DNA of 24,484 nucleotides from an uncultured Eubacteriales bacterium (GTDB taxonomy: Bacteria; Bacillota; Clostridia; Oscillospirales; Oscillospiraceae): contig CAJLCS010000030.1 of assembly GCA_905205195.1 (NCBI GenBank), positions 1 through 24,484 on the forward strand. Reading direction: 5' to 3'. Positions 1 to 6,154 of this stretch are shown piece after piece. The notes beneath the pieces were generated by a model, which was not told the DNA's origin, made no database searches, and worked only from the letters and a program-made list of their open reading frames with translations. A program made the translations under genes and the position numbers. The number at the start of each line of letters is the position of its first letter. The first letter of the stretch is position 1.

Positions 1-49
1 TAAGAGACTTCCCAACCGCTTGATTAAGAAGTCTTTTAGAGCATACAAC
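1..49 (-). mobile_element. Edge of a second inserted element that breaks virD4
   Basis: On the minus strand the virD4 reading frame stays open past Gly at 50-52 but stops resembling the VirD4 family and reads VVCSKRLLNQAVGKSL to the window edge. The 49 bases hold a 7-bp inverted repeat (AGACTTC...GAAGTCT on the minus strand). From memory, the residues KRLLNQAVGKSL often precede large serine recombinases of gut Bacillota mobile elements, so this may be the end of such an element with its recombinase outside the window. This is recollection, not a search result. A second intron is the other possibility. Confidence 0.45.
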
Positions 50-562
50 ACCTGCGGCGAGCTTGTATTTTTTATACTGGCGCACCGCAAAGTGTCCGGG
101 CTGGCGGCTTTCCAGCTCCTTGAACATCAAATCCACAGGGTTTTCAAATTCCTCATCGTCCTCCCGGACCTCCATCGCGTTAATCATTTCCAACAGGGTG
201 GAGAAGTTCTGTTCCTCCGTTGGGGCCTCATAGTGGATATAGCCGATCAGCGCCGTAAACAATAGCGTCTCGGCTTTGACCCAGAAATCGTCCCCGCCCT
301 TGCCTTCGCCTTTGGTGTTCGCAATCAGCGTTGTCACCAATTTCAGGATGTCCTTCTCCGAGTGGATGTAGGCGAAAGGGTTGTAGTGCATGGACTTTTT
401 CATGTTGATGGTGTTCAGGAAACGGATGCGGTAGCCGAACTTTTGCAGCATTTTCCCGCACTCGATGAGAATACTGCCCTTTGGATCGGTGACTACAAAG
501 GAGGTCGGATAGGTCTTGGAAGTACACTGCATCAGGTTGGGTTTCAACCAGAAGCGTGTTTT
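50..562 (-). CDS. virD4: VirD4/TraG-like coupling protein, second coding segment (partial)
   Basis: This segment continues the type IV secretion coupling ATPase, which links the relaxosome to the mating channel at the inner membrane. It begins exactly with the Lys-Thr of Walker A (KTRFWLKPNLMQ) and continues through VVTDPKGSILIECGKML, the NPFAYI and KGGDDFWVKAE stretches typical of the Tn1549-type VirD4 family, and ends at KYKLAAG. It is 171 codons and in phase with the first segment at 901-1356, so precise removal of 563-900 would restore a continuous frame. Walker B and the C-terminal half are not in the window; the family is usually about 600 residues. A second sequence break follows at 49/50. 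Unless both insertions are removed, the protein cannot be made. Confidence 0.85.
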
Positions 563-900
563 CTGATGTGATTACCGGGCCGCTTTTTATCGGCCCCTCT
601 GGAGCTTTCGCCCATTTTCAGCGGCGTGTCCATTCACGCCCAGCATAGCATATCTTTTTGCCCTGCCGTATCCGGCAGGCCAGCCGGCAGCGCGGCCTCG
701 TGGGGCTGTTATATTCTGCAAGGCAGGCTCAAGCCCTATGCGTTGCGTGTGTCCCGCTTTTTAAGGCGGGCCTTCCACTCCGGTCAGGACTGCAAAACCC
801 TTCCAGATTTCTTCCGCGCTGATACTCTTAACTTACTTGCTGGCTTCGGTTAAGACGGCAATCGGCCCGTACCCCATGCAGGGTCAGGTGCGGGCCTTCT
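563..900 (-). ncRNA. Candidate group I-like self-splicing intron in the virD4 Walker A codons
   Basis: This 338-nt insertion without an ORF sits between the Gly and Lys codons of the P-loop (GGSGSG|KTRFW). On the sense (minus) strand the upstream exon ends in U and the insert ends in G, as group I splicing requires. Possible pairings: P1, exon GUGGU with bases 859-855 including a U-G wobble at the junction, extended by a GGCCCG/CGGGCC stem; P3 AAGCC 846-842 with GGCUU 735-731; P7 GCAUAG 741-736 with CUAUGC 648-643, P3' following P7 directly; an A-rich J8/7 with AAGAUAUG; P9 GGCGUG/CACGCC at 640-623; and a last GGGCCG/CGGCCC stem at 596-577. P4-P6 was not resolved convincingly, and a local hairpin competes with P8. 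No group II domain V was seen. A small non-coding mobile element is the alternative. Confidence 0.55.
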
Positions 901-1356
901 ACCACTTCCAGATCCGCCGATAATCAAAACATTCTTATTCCTGGCTGTCCTGGGGTCCTTGGGGCGGCTGTTCATCGTCAGCCGTTCCGTCTGGGTGAGA
1001 ATGATGTTATTCTCAAACACCGGGTCCATAAACGGCTTGATGTCCTCCGCCGTACCCCAGCGGGCCGAACCGTATTCCATGTTCTTGCGGTACTTCTTGG
1101 CGTTCTTGCCCTTGAAGTAAACAGCCAGCCGCAGGGCAGCCCCGCAGCAGAGGCCCACCAGCAGGTCAACCGGGTGAAAGCTGGGGAGCGCCGACTGAAA
1201 GGCGGCGGCAAATCCATCCATCAGGCCCAGCAGCTTGGCCGAAGCGTCCGCGCCCGGAGCCAGCCGCCATGCCTCGCCCAGCTTGGTGGCATAGAGGCCG
1301 ATCAGCAGATAGGGCAGGTTGGGGAGCAGAAGTTTTTTCAAATCGAGCTGTCTCAT
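901..1356 (-). CDS. virD4: VirD4/TraG-like coupling protein, first coding segment
   Basis: N-terminal 152 codons of the conjugative coupling protein. Two hydrophobic stretches (around residues 10-25 and 60-80) would anchor it in the membrane. They are followed by YGSARWGTAEDIKPF, ENNIILTQTERLTMNSR and the start of Walker A, NVLIIGGSGSG. Without removal of the insertion the frame runs on for 16 codons and stops near 850, giving a dead 168-residue product with no Lys-Thr in the P-loop. The start ATG overlaps the pcfB stop (ATGA), with GGAGGGAACAGGAACG upstream, so the two are translationally coupled. The order PcfB then VirD4 is the usual one in Tn1549-like elements. Confidence 0.85.
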
Positions 1357-1838
1357 CGTTCCTGTTCCCTCCGTTTCTCACGGTTCGGGACCGGGGCTTT
1401 CACCAGCTCCTTGAACTTCTTGAGCTTACCCAGCACTGACTCCCGGCGCTGCTCCTTTTTCAGCCGGTTCTTGGAATACTTCTGGAAGGCGGCGTTCATA
1501 CTCGCCTCACTGGGAGCCTTGAAGAAAATCTGATACTGGCCCTTTGCCGTTTTATAGACCGCATACTGGACCTTGTACTCGCGGGCAATCCGGTCAAAAC
1601 TCCGAAGCCCCTTGTCTTGCAGGTCGATCTCCTTCATATCGCCGTACTGCTTTTTCAGGTCCTCCATGCTGACCCTGCCGTATGGCTTCACACCGTCCGG
1701 GCTGTCCCGGCTCTTTTGCAGCTTCTTGTTCTTGCGGTGGGCCAGGTACTTGGAAAGCGCCGCTTTCAGGACCCGCCCGGTGAACTTGGTGGCATTGACC
1801 GTCAGCGTCAATGTCCTGTTTTCCACTTCTTCCTGCAT
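1353..1838 (-). CDS. pcfB: PcfB-like conjugation protein (DUF3801)
   Basis: Predicted 161-residue soluble protein that matches the DUF3801/PcfB family of conjugative elements, named after the enterococcal pCF10 protein that works with the coupling protein PcfC. Recognised by the N-terminal VNATKFTGRVLKAAL, the central YGRVSMEDLKKQY and the QYAVYKTAKGQYQIFFKAP stretch, followed by a lysine/arginine-rich tail. An upstream GTG at 1847 is possible, but the ATG at 1838 has GGGAG at good spacing. It overlaps virD4 by four bases (ATGA). The basic tail would fit DNA or relaxosome contact, which is inference. Confidence 0.85.
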   Translation of the reverse strand: MQEEVENRTLTLTVNATKFTGRVLKAALSKYLAHRKNKKLQKSRDSPDGVKPYGRVSMEDLKKQYGDMKEIDLQDKGLRSFDRIAREYKVQYAVYKTAKGQYQIFFKAPSEASMNAAFQKYSKNRLKKEQRRESVLGKLKKFKELVKAPVPNREKRREQER

Positions 1839-1928
1839 CAAAATCACTCCCTTCTGTCAGGATGAAAGCGGCGGCCCCGTCTAAGGCGGAACCACCAAAC
1901 GGCGGAGCAGGTATTTCCCCCGCATGGT

Positions 1929-2291
1929 TCAGGCTCCCTTTTTGCCGCCATCCTCGCGGCCCTGGCCTTTAACCGTCAAAATACCGTCCAGAGTGGTGGC
2001 GGTGATCCGCAGCCGCTCGGCCACGGCAATGTCATTCTTCATGGCCTCATCCACCGTACCGCCACAGACCACCAGCACAGAAGCGCGGCGGAGATAGTCG
2101 CGTGCCATGTCGATCCCGTCCTTATGCTCCTGGGGGATGCTGTCCTTCAAAAACAGCGGCAGGAACAGAAGCGGGCAGATCGGCGAAAATCCGGCCTCGT
2201 AGACCAGGCGGCAGTATTTGGCGGCGTTTTCGGTGTTCTCAAACTCGTTGTCGCCCCAATGGGCGGTGATATACGCAAGCGGGCGTTTCAT
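1929..2291 (-). CDS. DUF4406/DUF7768-like small protein of the conjugative element
   Basis: A 120-residue protein starting MKRPLAYITAHWG at an ATG with AAAGGAG upstream; a longer reading that starts inside the upstream gene is unlikely. It contains YEAGFSPICPLLFLPLF and ASVLVVCGGTVDEAMKNDIAVAERL. This layout resembles the DUF4406/DUF7768 families, which share the nucleoside 2-deoxyribosyltransferase-like fold. Its role in conjugative elements is not known to me. It lies 46 bases after the initiator gene and before pcfB, in the same minus-strand cluster. Confidence 0.7.
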   Translation of the reverse strand: MKRPLAYITAHWGDNEFENTENAAKYCRLVYEAGFSPICPLLFLPLFLKDSIPQEHKDGIDMARDYLRRASVLVVCGGTVDEAMKNDIAVAERLRITATTLDGILTVKGQGREDGGKKGA

Positions 2292-2337
2292 GCGAAACTC
2301 CTTTCTCCCCATGTCCGGGGTGCAGAAAAGGCGGCCC

Positions 2338-3219
2338 TTATGAGCCGCCTCCGTAAAGGTCGTGATTGACCAGCATCGTGTAGTGGTTGTCCAGAGAGGA
2401 CGGTGCATTGAACAGCGCCGCCATCAGATATGCCTTGGTGTTCCAGACGCGGGTGGTGTTTTCGTGGATACCGTCCAGCACTTTTTCGATATGGGAACAG
2501 GTGATCTTCGCAAACCGCTGCTGAACAAAAGCGGTGGGGTATTCCGCATCCCGCCCAATCTTGATGGTGGGGCTTTTGGTCAGCGCCACTTCCAGCATGA
2601 TTTCCACGAACTCGTCTATCTGTTCTCGGTTCAGGGAATTACAGATATGCTCGTACTCAATCTGATCCCTGATTTCTTCTCGTTTCTCCATCACTTCCGT
2701 CTGTCCGTCCGTCTCTGCCGCCGCAGGTGCAGAAGGAAAGAATGAATGAGTATTTGATCCATGAGTATTTGATTTTTGGATATTTGATTTCTTAGTATTT
2801 AATTGCGGCGGGTTTTCCGTATCTGGTACAGCCATATCTGGTGTTTCCATATCTGGATTTACCATATCCGGGTTTTCCGTACCTGGTGAAGCCGTATCTG
2901 GCGGGGCCGGTTCCGGCTGGGGCTTGACCGGCTTCTCAAAGATGGTGTACTCGGTATCGGTGATCCGGCCATTCTTGCCCCGGAGCTGCCTGCGGGTCAG
3001 ATACCCCGCGCTTTCCAGCTCCCGGAGGGTCTTGCCAATCGTCTCCACGCTTTCCTTGCAGATGGAGGCCAGGCCCCGCGTGGTGTAATTCCACTCATCC
3101 GGCAGGGAGAGCATCATAGAAAGAAGCCCCTTGGCTTTCAGGGTCAGGCCGGTATCTTTCAGGTGGTAGTTGCTCATCACGGTGTAGTCCCGTGTGCGCT
3201 CTACGCGAAAAACTGCCAT
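2338..3219 (-). CDS. RepA-like replication initiator with winged-helix N-terminus
   Basis: A 293-residue protein. The N-terminal ~100 residues (FRVERTRDYTVMSNYHLKD, LTLKAKGLLSMMLSLPDEWNYT, then SVETIGKTLRELESAGYL) match the winged-helix domain of RepA_N-type plasmid initiators. A Pro-rich linker follows with pentapeptide repeats (PDMVN/PDMET/PDMAV type) and a second Ser-Asn repeat (KSNIQ/KSNTH/GSNTH). The C-terminal ~110 residues (LNREQIDEFVEIMLEVA, WNTKAYLMAALFNAP) match the DUF6017-like domain common in Tn1549-type elements. The ATG at 3219 was chosen because GGGAG lies 8 bases upstream; a GTG 15 bases earlier is possible. It probably initiates replication of the excised element. The coding repeats are also tandem 15-bp DNA repeats that could be initiator binding sites. 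Confidence 0.8.
   Translation of the reverse strand: MAVFRVERTRDYTVMSNYHLKDTGLTLKAKGLLSMMLSLPDEWNYTTRGLASICKESVETIGKTLRELESAGYLTRRQLRGKNGRITDTEYTIFEKPVKPQPEPAPPDTASPGTENPDMVNPDMETPDMAVPDTENPPQLNTKKSNIQKSNTHGSNTHSFFPSAPAAAETDGQTEVMEKREEIRDQIEYEHICNSLNREQIDEFVEIMLEVALTKSPTIKIGRDAEYPTAFVQQRFAKITCSHIEKVLDGIHENTTRVWNTKAYLMAALFNAPSSLDNHYTMLVNHDLYGGGS
2749..2808. repeat. Four tandem 15-bp AT-rich repeats inside the initiator gene
   Basis: Four consecutive 15-base units, plus-strand consensus about AGTATTTGATTTNTN, at 2749, 2764, 2779 and 2794. They encode the Ser-Asn pentapeptide repeat of the initiator. They are much more AT-rich than the rest of the gene, as an origin unwinding region would be. 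Confidence 0.9.
2817..2906. repeat. Six tandem 15-bp repeats inside the initiator gene
   Basis: Six consecutive 15-base units, plus-strand consensus CCRTATCTGGNNNNN, start at 2817, 2832, 2847, 2862, 2877 and 2892. They encode the Pro-Asp pentapeptide repeats. The fixed first ten bases and variable last five fit either slippage in a linker or iteron-like binding sites. Confidence 0.9.
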
Positions 3220-3276
3220 ATTCATCACTCCCATTCTGAAAGGGCGGCCCGGCCCTGGGGCCAGCCGCCTTACTGG

Positions 3277-3783
3277 TTACGGTTCATAGACCGGCTGGGT
3301 ATGTTCATACACCGGGCCGCACAGCCCGTTTAAGTCCTTCACAAGCTCGCCCAGGTCCAGGCACAGCTCGCTGTCCATGACCGGCGTATCTTTGATGGTG
3401 CGGTACTGCGTGATATAACCGTCATGGTCGTAGTTCACGCTCACGCAGGAGACAACCGCCAGGGACATATCTTCCAGGAGCCACAGCTCCAAGGTGCGGG
3501 TAGCCACCACGATCTCCATTGTCACCTGGTCGGTTTCCTCATACAGCAGGCTGGCTTTCTGGCGGAACAGGTCCTCTCCCCGGTAGTTAAAGGACCGTTC
3601 CTGCCTTCCCTGGGTGATGTAGGAATACACCGTTGTGGCATTATGGCGGACCACCTGCAACAGACTGTAAATGTCCAGGCTTTCCACCAGCTCGGCAGCT
3701 TCGTCCTCGGTGTAGCAGCCTTCCTCCACCGCCTGCTGGAACAGATCGTCAAAGGTTTCTTTCAATGCTTCATAAGCGTCCAT
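3277..3783 (-). CDS. Hypothetical acidic protein of the conjugative element
   Basis: A 168-residue protein, start ATG with AGGAGG upstream. It is acidic, has no membrane segment, and looks alpha/beta (N-terminal helix MDAYEALKETFDDLFQQAVEEG, later TMEIVVATRTLELWLLEDMSLAVVSCVSV). I do not recognise a characterised domain. It sits between the accessory pair at 3814-4688 and the initiator gene, all on one strand, so it is probably accessory to maintenance or transfer. Confidence 0.7.
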   Translation of the reverse strand: MDAYEALKETFDDLFQQAVEEGCYTEDEAAELVESLDIYSLLQVVRHNATTVYSYITQGRQERSFNYRGEDLFRQKASLLYEETDQVTMEIVVATRTLELWLLEDMSLAVVSCVSVNYDHDGYITQYRTIKDTPVMDSELCLDLGELVKDLNGLCGPVYEHTQPVYEP

Positions 3784-3813
3784 ACTTAAATCCTCCTATG
3801 GGTGCGCCTGCCA

Positions 3814-4083
3814 TCAATGGCGGCGCTTTTTGGGTTTGTCGGGCAGGATATGCCCCTCGATGATTGCAGCGTGACGGCGGATCTGAAGCTGGCCCTGGCG
3901 TTCCAGGGACCGCATCCGGGCATATTCGTCCTCGGTCAGAAACAGCCGCTTATACTGGCCCCTGCGCCCTAGGGGACAGTGGGTGGACAGAATAAGAAAT
4001 TCTGCCATGTGCCGGGTATCGTCCTTGAACCGTTCCACAGCCAGCAGATCGTGGCCTTCCAGCGGAAGATGCAGAGGTTTCAT
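3814..4083 (-). CDS. Hypothetical small basic protein of the conjugative element
   Basis: An 89-residue protein that overlaps the stop of the upstream gene (ATGA at 4080-4083), so it is translationally coupled. Sequence features: MKPLHLPLEGHDLLAVERF start, YKRLFLTEDEYARMRSLERQG helix, and a basic KPKKRRH tail. No known domain recognised. Operon position is the main support for it being real. Confidence 0.65.
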   Translation of the reverse strand: MKPLHLPLEGHDLLAVERFKDDTRHMAEFLILSTHCPLGRRGQYKRLFLTEDEYARMRSLERQGQLQIRRHAAIIEGHILPDKPKKRRH

Positions 4084-4688
4084 GCCTTGCTCCCCCTTTC
4101 GTGAATATCCAGGACCGCACAGCCATACCGGGCGATGAGCAGGGCGTTCACAATCATGCGGAGCGCCGCAGCGTCTACAACCTCGGCATCTGCCAGGTCA
4201 CGGGTTGTCAGTCCTCCCGCGTTGGTGTAGATGCCCCGCGCAGCGATATAGAGGGTGTAGTCATGGGGCGAAATCTCATGGAGCCTTGCATAATCGAACT
4301 CCGCGCCCCGCCTGCACAGGCAGTTTCCAGCGCGGCGGTAAATGTCCTCATCGGAAGTGAACAGGAACATGACCGCAAAGAAGGCAGGCGTGTCCCGGCG
4401 CTTGCTGTGGCCCAGGTGGATTTTCACGCCCTCCATGCGCTGCCGGTGACGCTCATCCTTCCAGAGCATACCGGGGAAATCCCGGATCAGCGGTTCCAGG
4501 CGGGCCATCAGGCGCTTGTCATGGGGAAACATCTGCCGGACCACCTCTGCATAGTTCACAACGCCCGCCTCAATGCGCTCGGCCATCCAGGGGCAGCCGC
4601 AGGCGGTGCAGCCAAATTTCTTGACATACTCGGTACAAAGTTTGCAGTCCACATCTTCCGGTGTGTATTTGAAAGTGTTGATATACAT
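4080..4688 (-). CDS. Hypothetical cysteine-rich protein of the conjugative element
   Basis: A 202-residue protein. The ATG at 4688 follows an AAGGAGG at ideal spacing; the frame is open for 35 more codons upstream, overlapping parB, but without such a site. Near the N-terminus (CKLCTEYVKKFGCTACGCPW) five cysteines within 20 residues suggest a zinc or iron-sulphur site. The C-terminal part is helical. The family is common in Tn1549-like elements but I know no function for it. Confidence 0.7.
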   Translation of the reverse strand: MYINTFKYTPEDVDCKLCTEYVKKFGCTACGCPWMAERIEAGVVNYAEVVRQMFPHDKRLMARLEPLIRDFPGMLWKDERHRQRMEGVKIHLGHSKRRDTPAFFAVMFLFTSDEDIYRRAGNCLCRRGAEFDYARLHEISPHDYTLYIAARGIYTNAGGLTTRDLADAEVVDAAALRMIVNALLIARYGCAVLDIHERGSKA

Positions 4689-4756
4689 GGATACCTCCTT
4701 ATGAAAATGAAAAAGCCGGGCAAATGGATTGTCCGGCGGTTTAGGTGTATTCAGTT

Positions 4757-5674
4757 TTATCGCTCCTGGCTGCGCTGGCGTTTCTTCTGCCATGCCTCAA
4801 GCAGCTTGATGATGGTGTTCTCCATTTGCAGGGGCGTATAGGATTTGGGGAAATACTTGCGTATGCGGTCCCCGTCAAAGGTCAGACTGAACTTCTCCGG
4901 CTTCTTTTCCTCGGACATGATTGCCAGCATACTGTCCTCATTGAGCCGCCCGGCCTGGCTGAATTTCTTCATCCGCTGGGCCTGGGAGAGTGACGGGGTG
5001 GCCTGCTCATAGTCTATCGTGGTGACGAGCATCTGCTGTTCCTCCGGTTTGAGCGCCGCAATTTGATAGGCGGGTGAAAGGGCAATCTTTTTCTCGTCTA
5101 CCATCTGCATCAGCTCCGGGACCAGGTTCGTCAGGGAAATATAGTTGCGGACCGTATCGCCGCTGACCCCCATCTGCTGGCCGATTTCATCATCACTTCT
5201 CAACTTCGCCGAAATTTTCGGCGAAGTCAAATCGTTTCGTGCGCCCTGCCGCTTGATAGCCTCCAGCTTCATCTTGTACGCCTTGGCCCTTTCGCTGGGA
5301 AGGATGTTCTCCCGCTGAAGGTTGCTGTCCACCATGATGATGGTGGCCGCATCCCGGTCCAGGTTGCGGATCAGAACCGGCATGGTATCCAGACCGGCCT
5401 GCTCACAGGCGTATTTACGCCGGTGTCCGGCCACAATCTCATAGCCGCCTTCCTCGCGGGGCCGCACGATGGCAGGGACAATCACGCCATACTCTTTGAC
5501 GCTCTGGATTGTCTCCCGCATTTCCTCATCGTCCCGCACCTGAAAAGGGTGGTCCGGGAATGGGTAAAGGTCCGTCAGCGGCAGACGAACCACCACTTCC
5601 TCCTGGGGTGGCTGCTGGGCAGGCGGGGCGGTTTTCTTTCGTCCCCTGGCAGGTGACGCGGGCTTATCGCTCAA
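4757..5674 (-). CDS. parB: ParB/Spo0J-family partition protein of the conjugative element
   Basis: A 305-residue protein with the ParB N-terminal nuclease/CTPase-like domain (LPLTDLYPFPDHPFQVRDDE, then GYEIVAGHRRKYAC with GHRR at 83-86), the NLQRENILPSERAKAYKMK helix, and a HTH region around IGQQMGVSGDTVRNYISLTNL. ParB proteins of such elements bind centromere-like sites and usually pair with ParA. No parA is found upstream here: the next 480 bases hold no matching frame, so the parA side of the element is missing, moved or degenerate. Two intrinsic terminators on the same strand lie just upstream. Confidence 0.9.
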   Translation of the reverse strand: MSDKPASPARGRKKTAPPAQQPPQEEVVVRLPLTDLYPFPDHPFQVRDDEEMRETIQSVKEYGVIVPAIVRPREEGGYEIVAGHRRKYACEQAGLDTMPVLIRNLDRDAATIIMVDSNLQRENILPSERAKAYKMKLEAIKRQGARNDLTSPKISAKLRSDDEIGQQMGVSGDTVRNYISLTNLVPELMQMVDEKKIALSPAYQIAALKPEEQQMLVTTIDYEQATPSLSQAQRMKKFSQAGRLNEDSMLAIMSEEKKPEKFSLTFDGDRIRKYFPKSYTPLQMENTIIKLLEAWQKKRQRSQER

Positions 5675-5695
5675 TGCTTCTCACCTCCACTGAGA

Positions 5696-5728
5696 CACAA
5701 AAAGGAGGCCCAGCCCGGAACCTCCTTT
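5696..5728 (-). terminator. Intrinsic terminator or attenuator upstream of parB
   Basis: On the minus strand, AAAGGAGG (5728-5721) pairs with CCTCCTTT (5708-5701) and is followed by more T, 22 bases before the parB start. It could end a lost upstream gene or attenuate parB. Confidence 0.6.
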
Positions 5729-5750
5729 CGCATCTGATTTTAGGCATAGA

Positions 5751-5782
5751 AAAACGGACATCAGCAGAAACACTAATGTCCG
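5751..5782 (-). terminator. Second intrinsic terminator upstream of parB
   Basis: On the minus strand CGGACAT (5782-5776) pairs with ATGTCCG (5761-5755) across a 14-base loop and is followed by TTTTT. It is in tandem with the terminator at 5696-5728. Confidence 0.6.
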
Positions 5783-6118
5783 TCAATCCATCGGCTCACA
5801 AGAGCCGCTATATTCAGTTGTCCGGCTTCACACAGGGGAGGCTCCGGCGGAGCCTGGCACACATCACGACAGTTCTCTTTGCCACTTCATTCTCTTGTCG
5901 TTCCCTGTGTTTTGCCCTTAATTTTTCCCTCACGAGCGTCCGTGAGGCCATAAAAATGCGGTAATGTTCGATAACAGCCTATAACGCCTTCGCATGGATA
6001 AATTGGCGTATTTTCAAGGGTTTCCGGGGCTTTAATAACACCCAACAACACCTCTCGGAAGGTGGTGAAATCTCAAAGGGGTAATTTATATTGAAGAAGA
6101 GAAAATGCAAACTGTTGA

Positions 6119-6138
6119 GTGATAGATCACTGTATAAT
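6119..6138 (+). promoter_or_regulatory. Promoter -10 with overlapping palindromic operator for the WYL regulator
   Basis: TATAAT lies at 6133-6138, 17 bases before the ATG. Immediately upstream is a perfect palindrome GTGATAGATCAC (6119-6130) in the promoter spacer. No good -35 is seen at normal spacing. The position fits autorepression by the WYL protein, which is inference. Confidence 0.5.
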
Positions 6139-6154
6139 ATGGAGAGGAAAAGAA

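Larger units (their letters stand above)
5675..6154. other. Gene-poor edge of the conjugative element, with hairpins
   Basis: No convincing gene in these 480 bases. On the minus strand it holds two terminator-like hairpins before parB. On either strand it holds a CCTCACG/CGTGAGG stem at 5928-5947 and a near-palindrome around AGGCTCC/GGAGCCT at 5839-5855. A 45-codon minus-strand ORF (5951-5814, MASRTLVREKLRAKHR...) has no ribosome binding site. Base composition falls toward AT after about 5990, so the junction between the conjugative element and the AT-rich module probably lies between 5950 and 6100. I found no clear attachment-site repeat. Confidence 0.5.

Noticed and set aside
626..853. A 75-codon plus-strand ORF inside the virD4 insertion
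   Set aside because: No ribosome binding site, low-complexity cysteine/arginine-rich product, and it lies antisense to the structured insert.
563..900. Group II intron or insertion sequence as the explanation of the insert
   Set aside because: No GUGYG start, no domain V-like hairpin near the 3' end, no transposase, no terminal repeats and no clear target duplication.
1880..1924. A 14-codon minus-strand ORF (MRGKYLLRRLVVPP) between the DUF4406-like gene and pcfB
   Set aside because: Has a GGGAG nearby but is too short to support without homologues; could be a leader of pcfB.
5814..5951. A 45-codon basic minus-strand ORF upstream of parB
   Set aside because: No ribosome binding site, spans hairpins, and does not resemble ParA.
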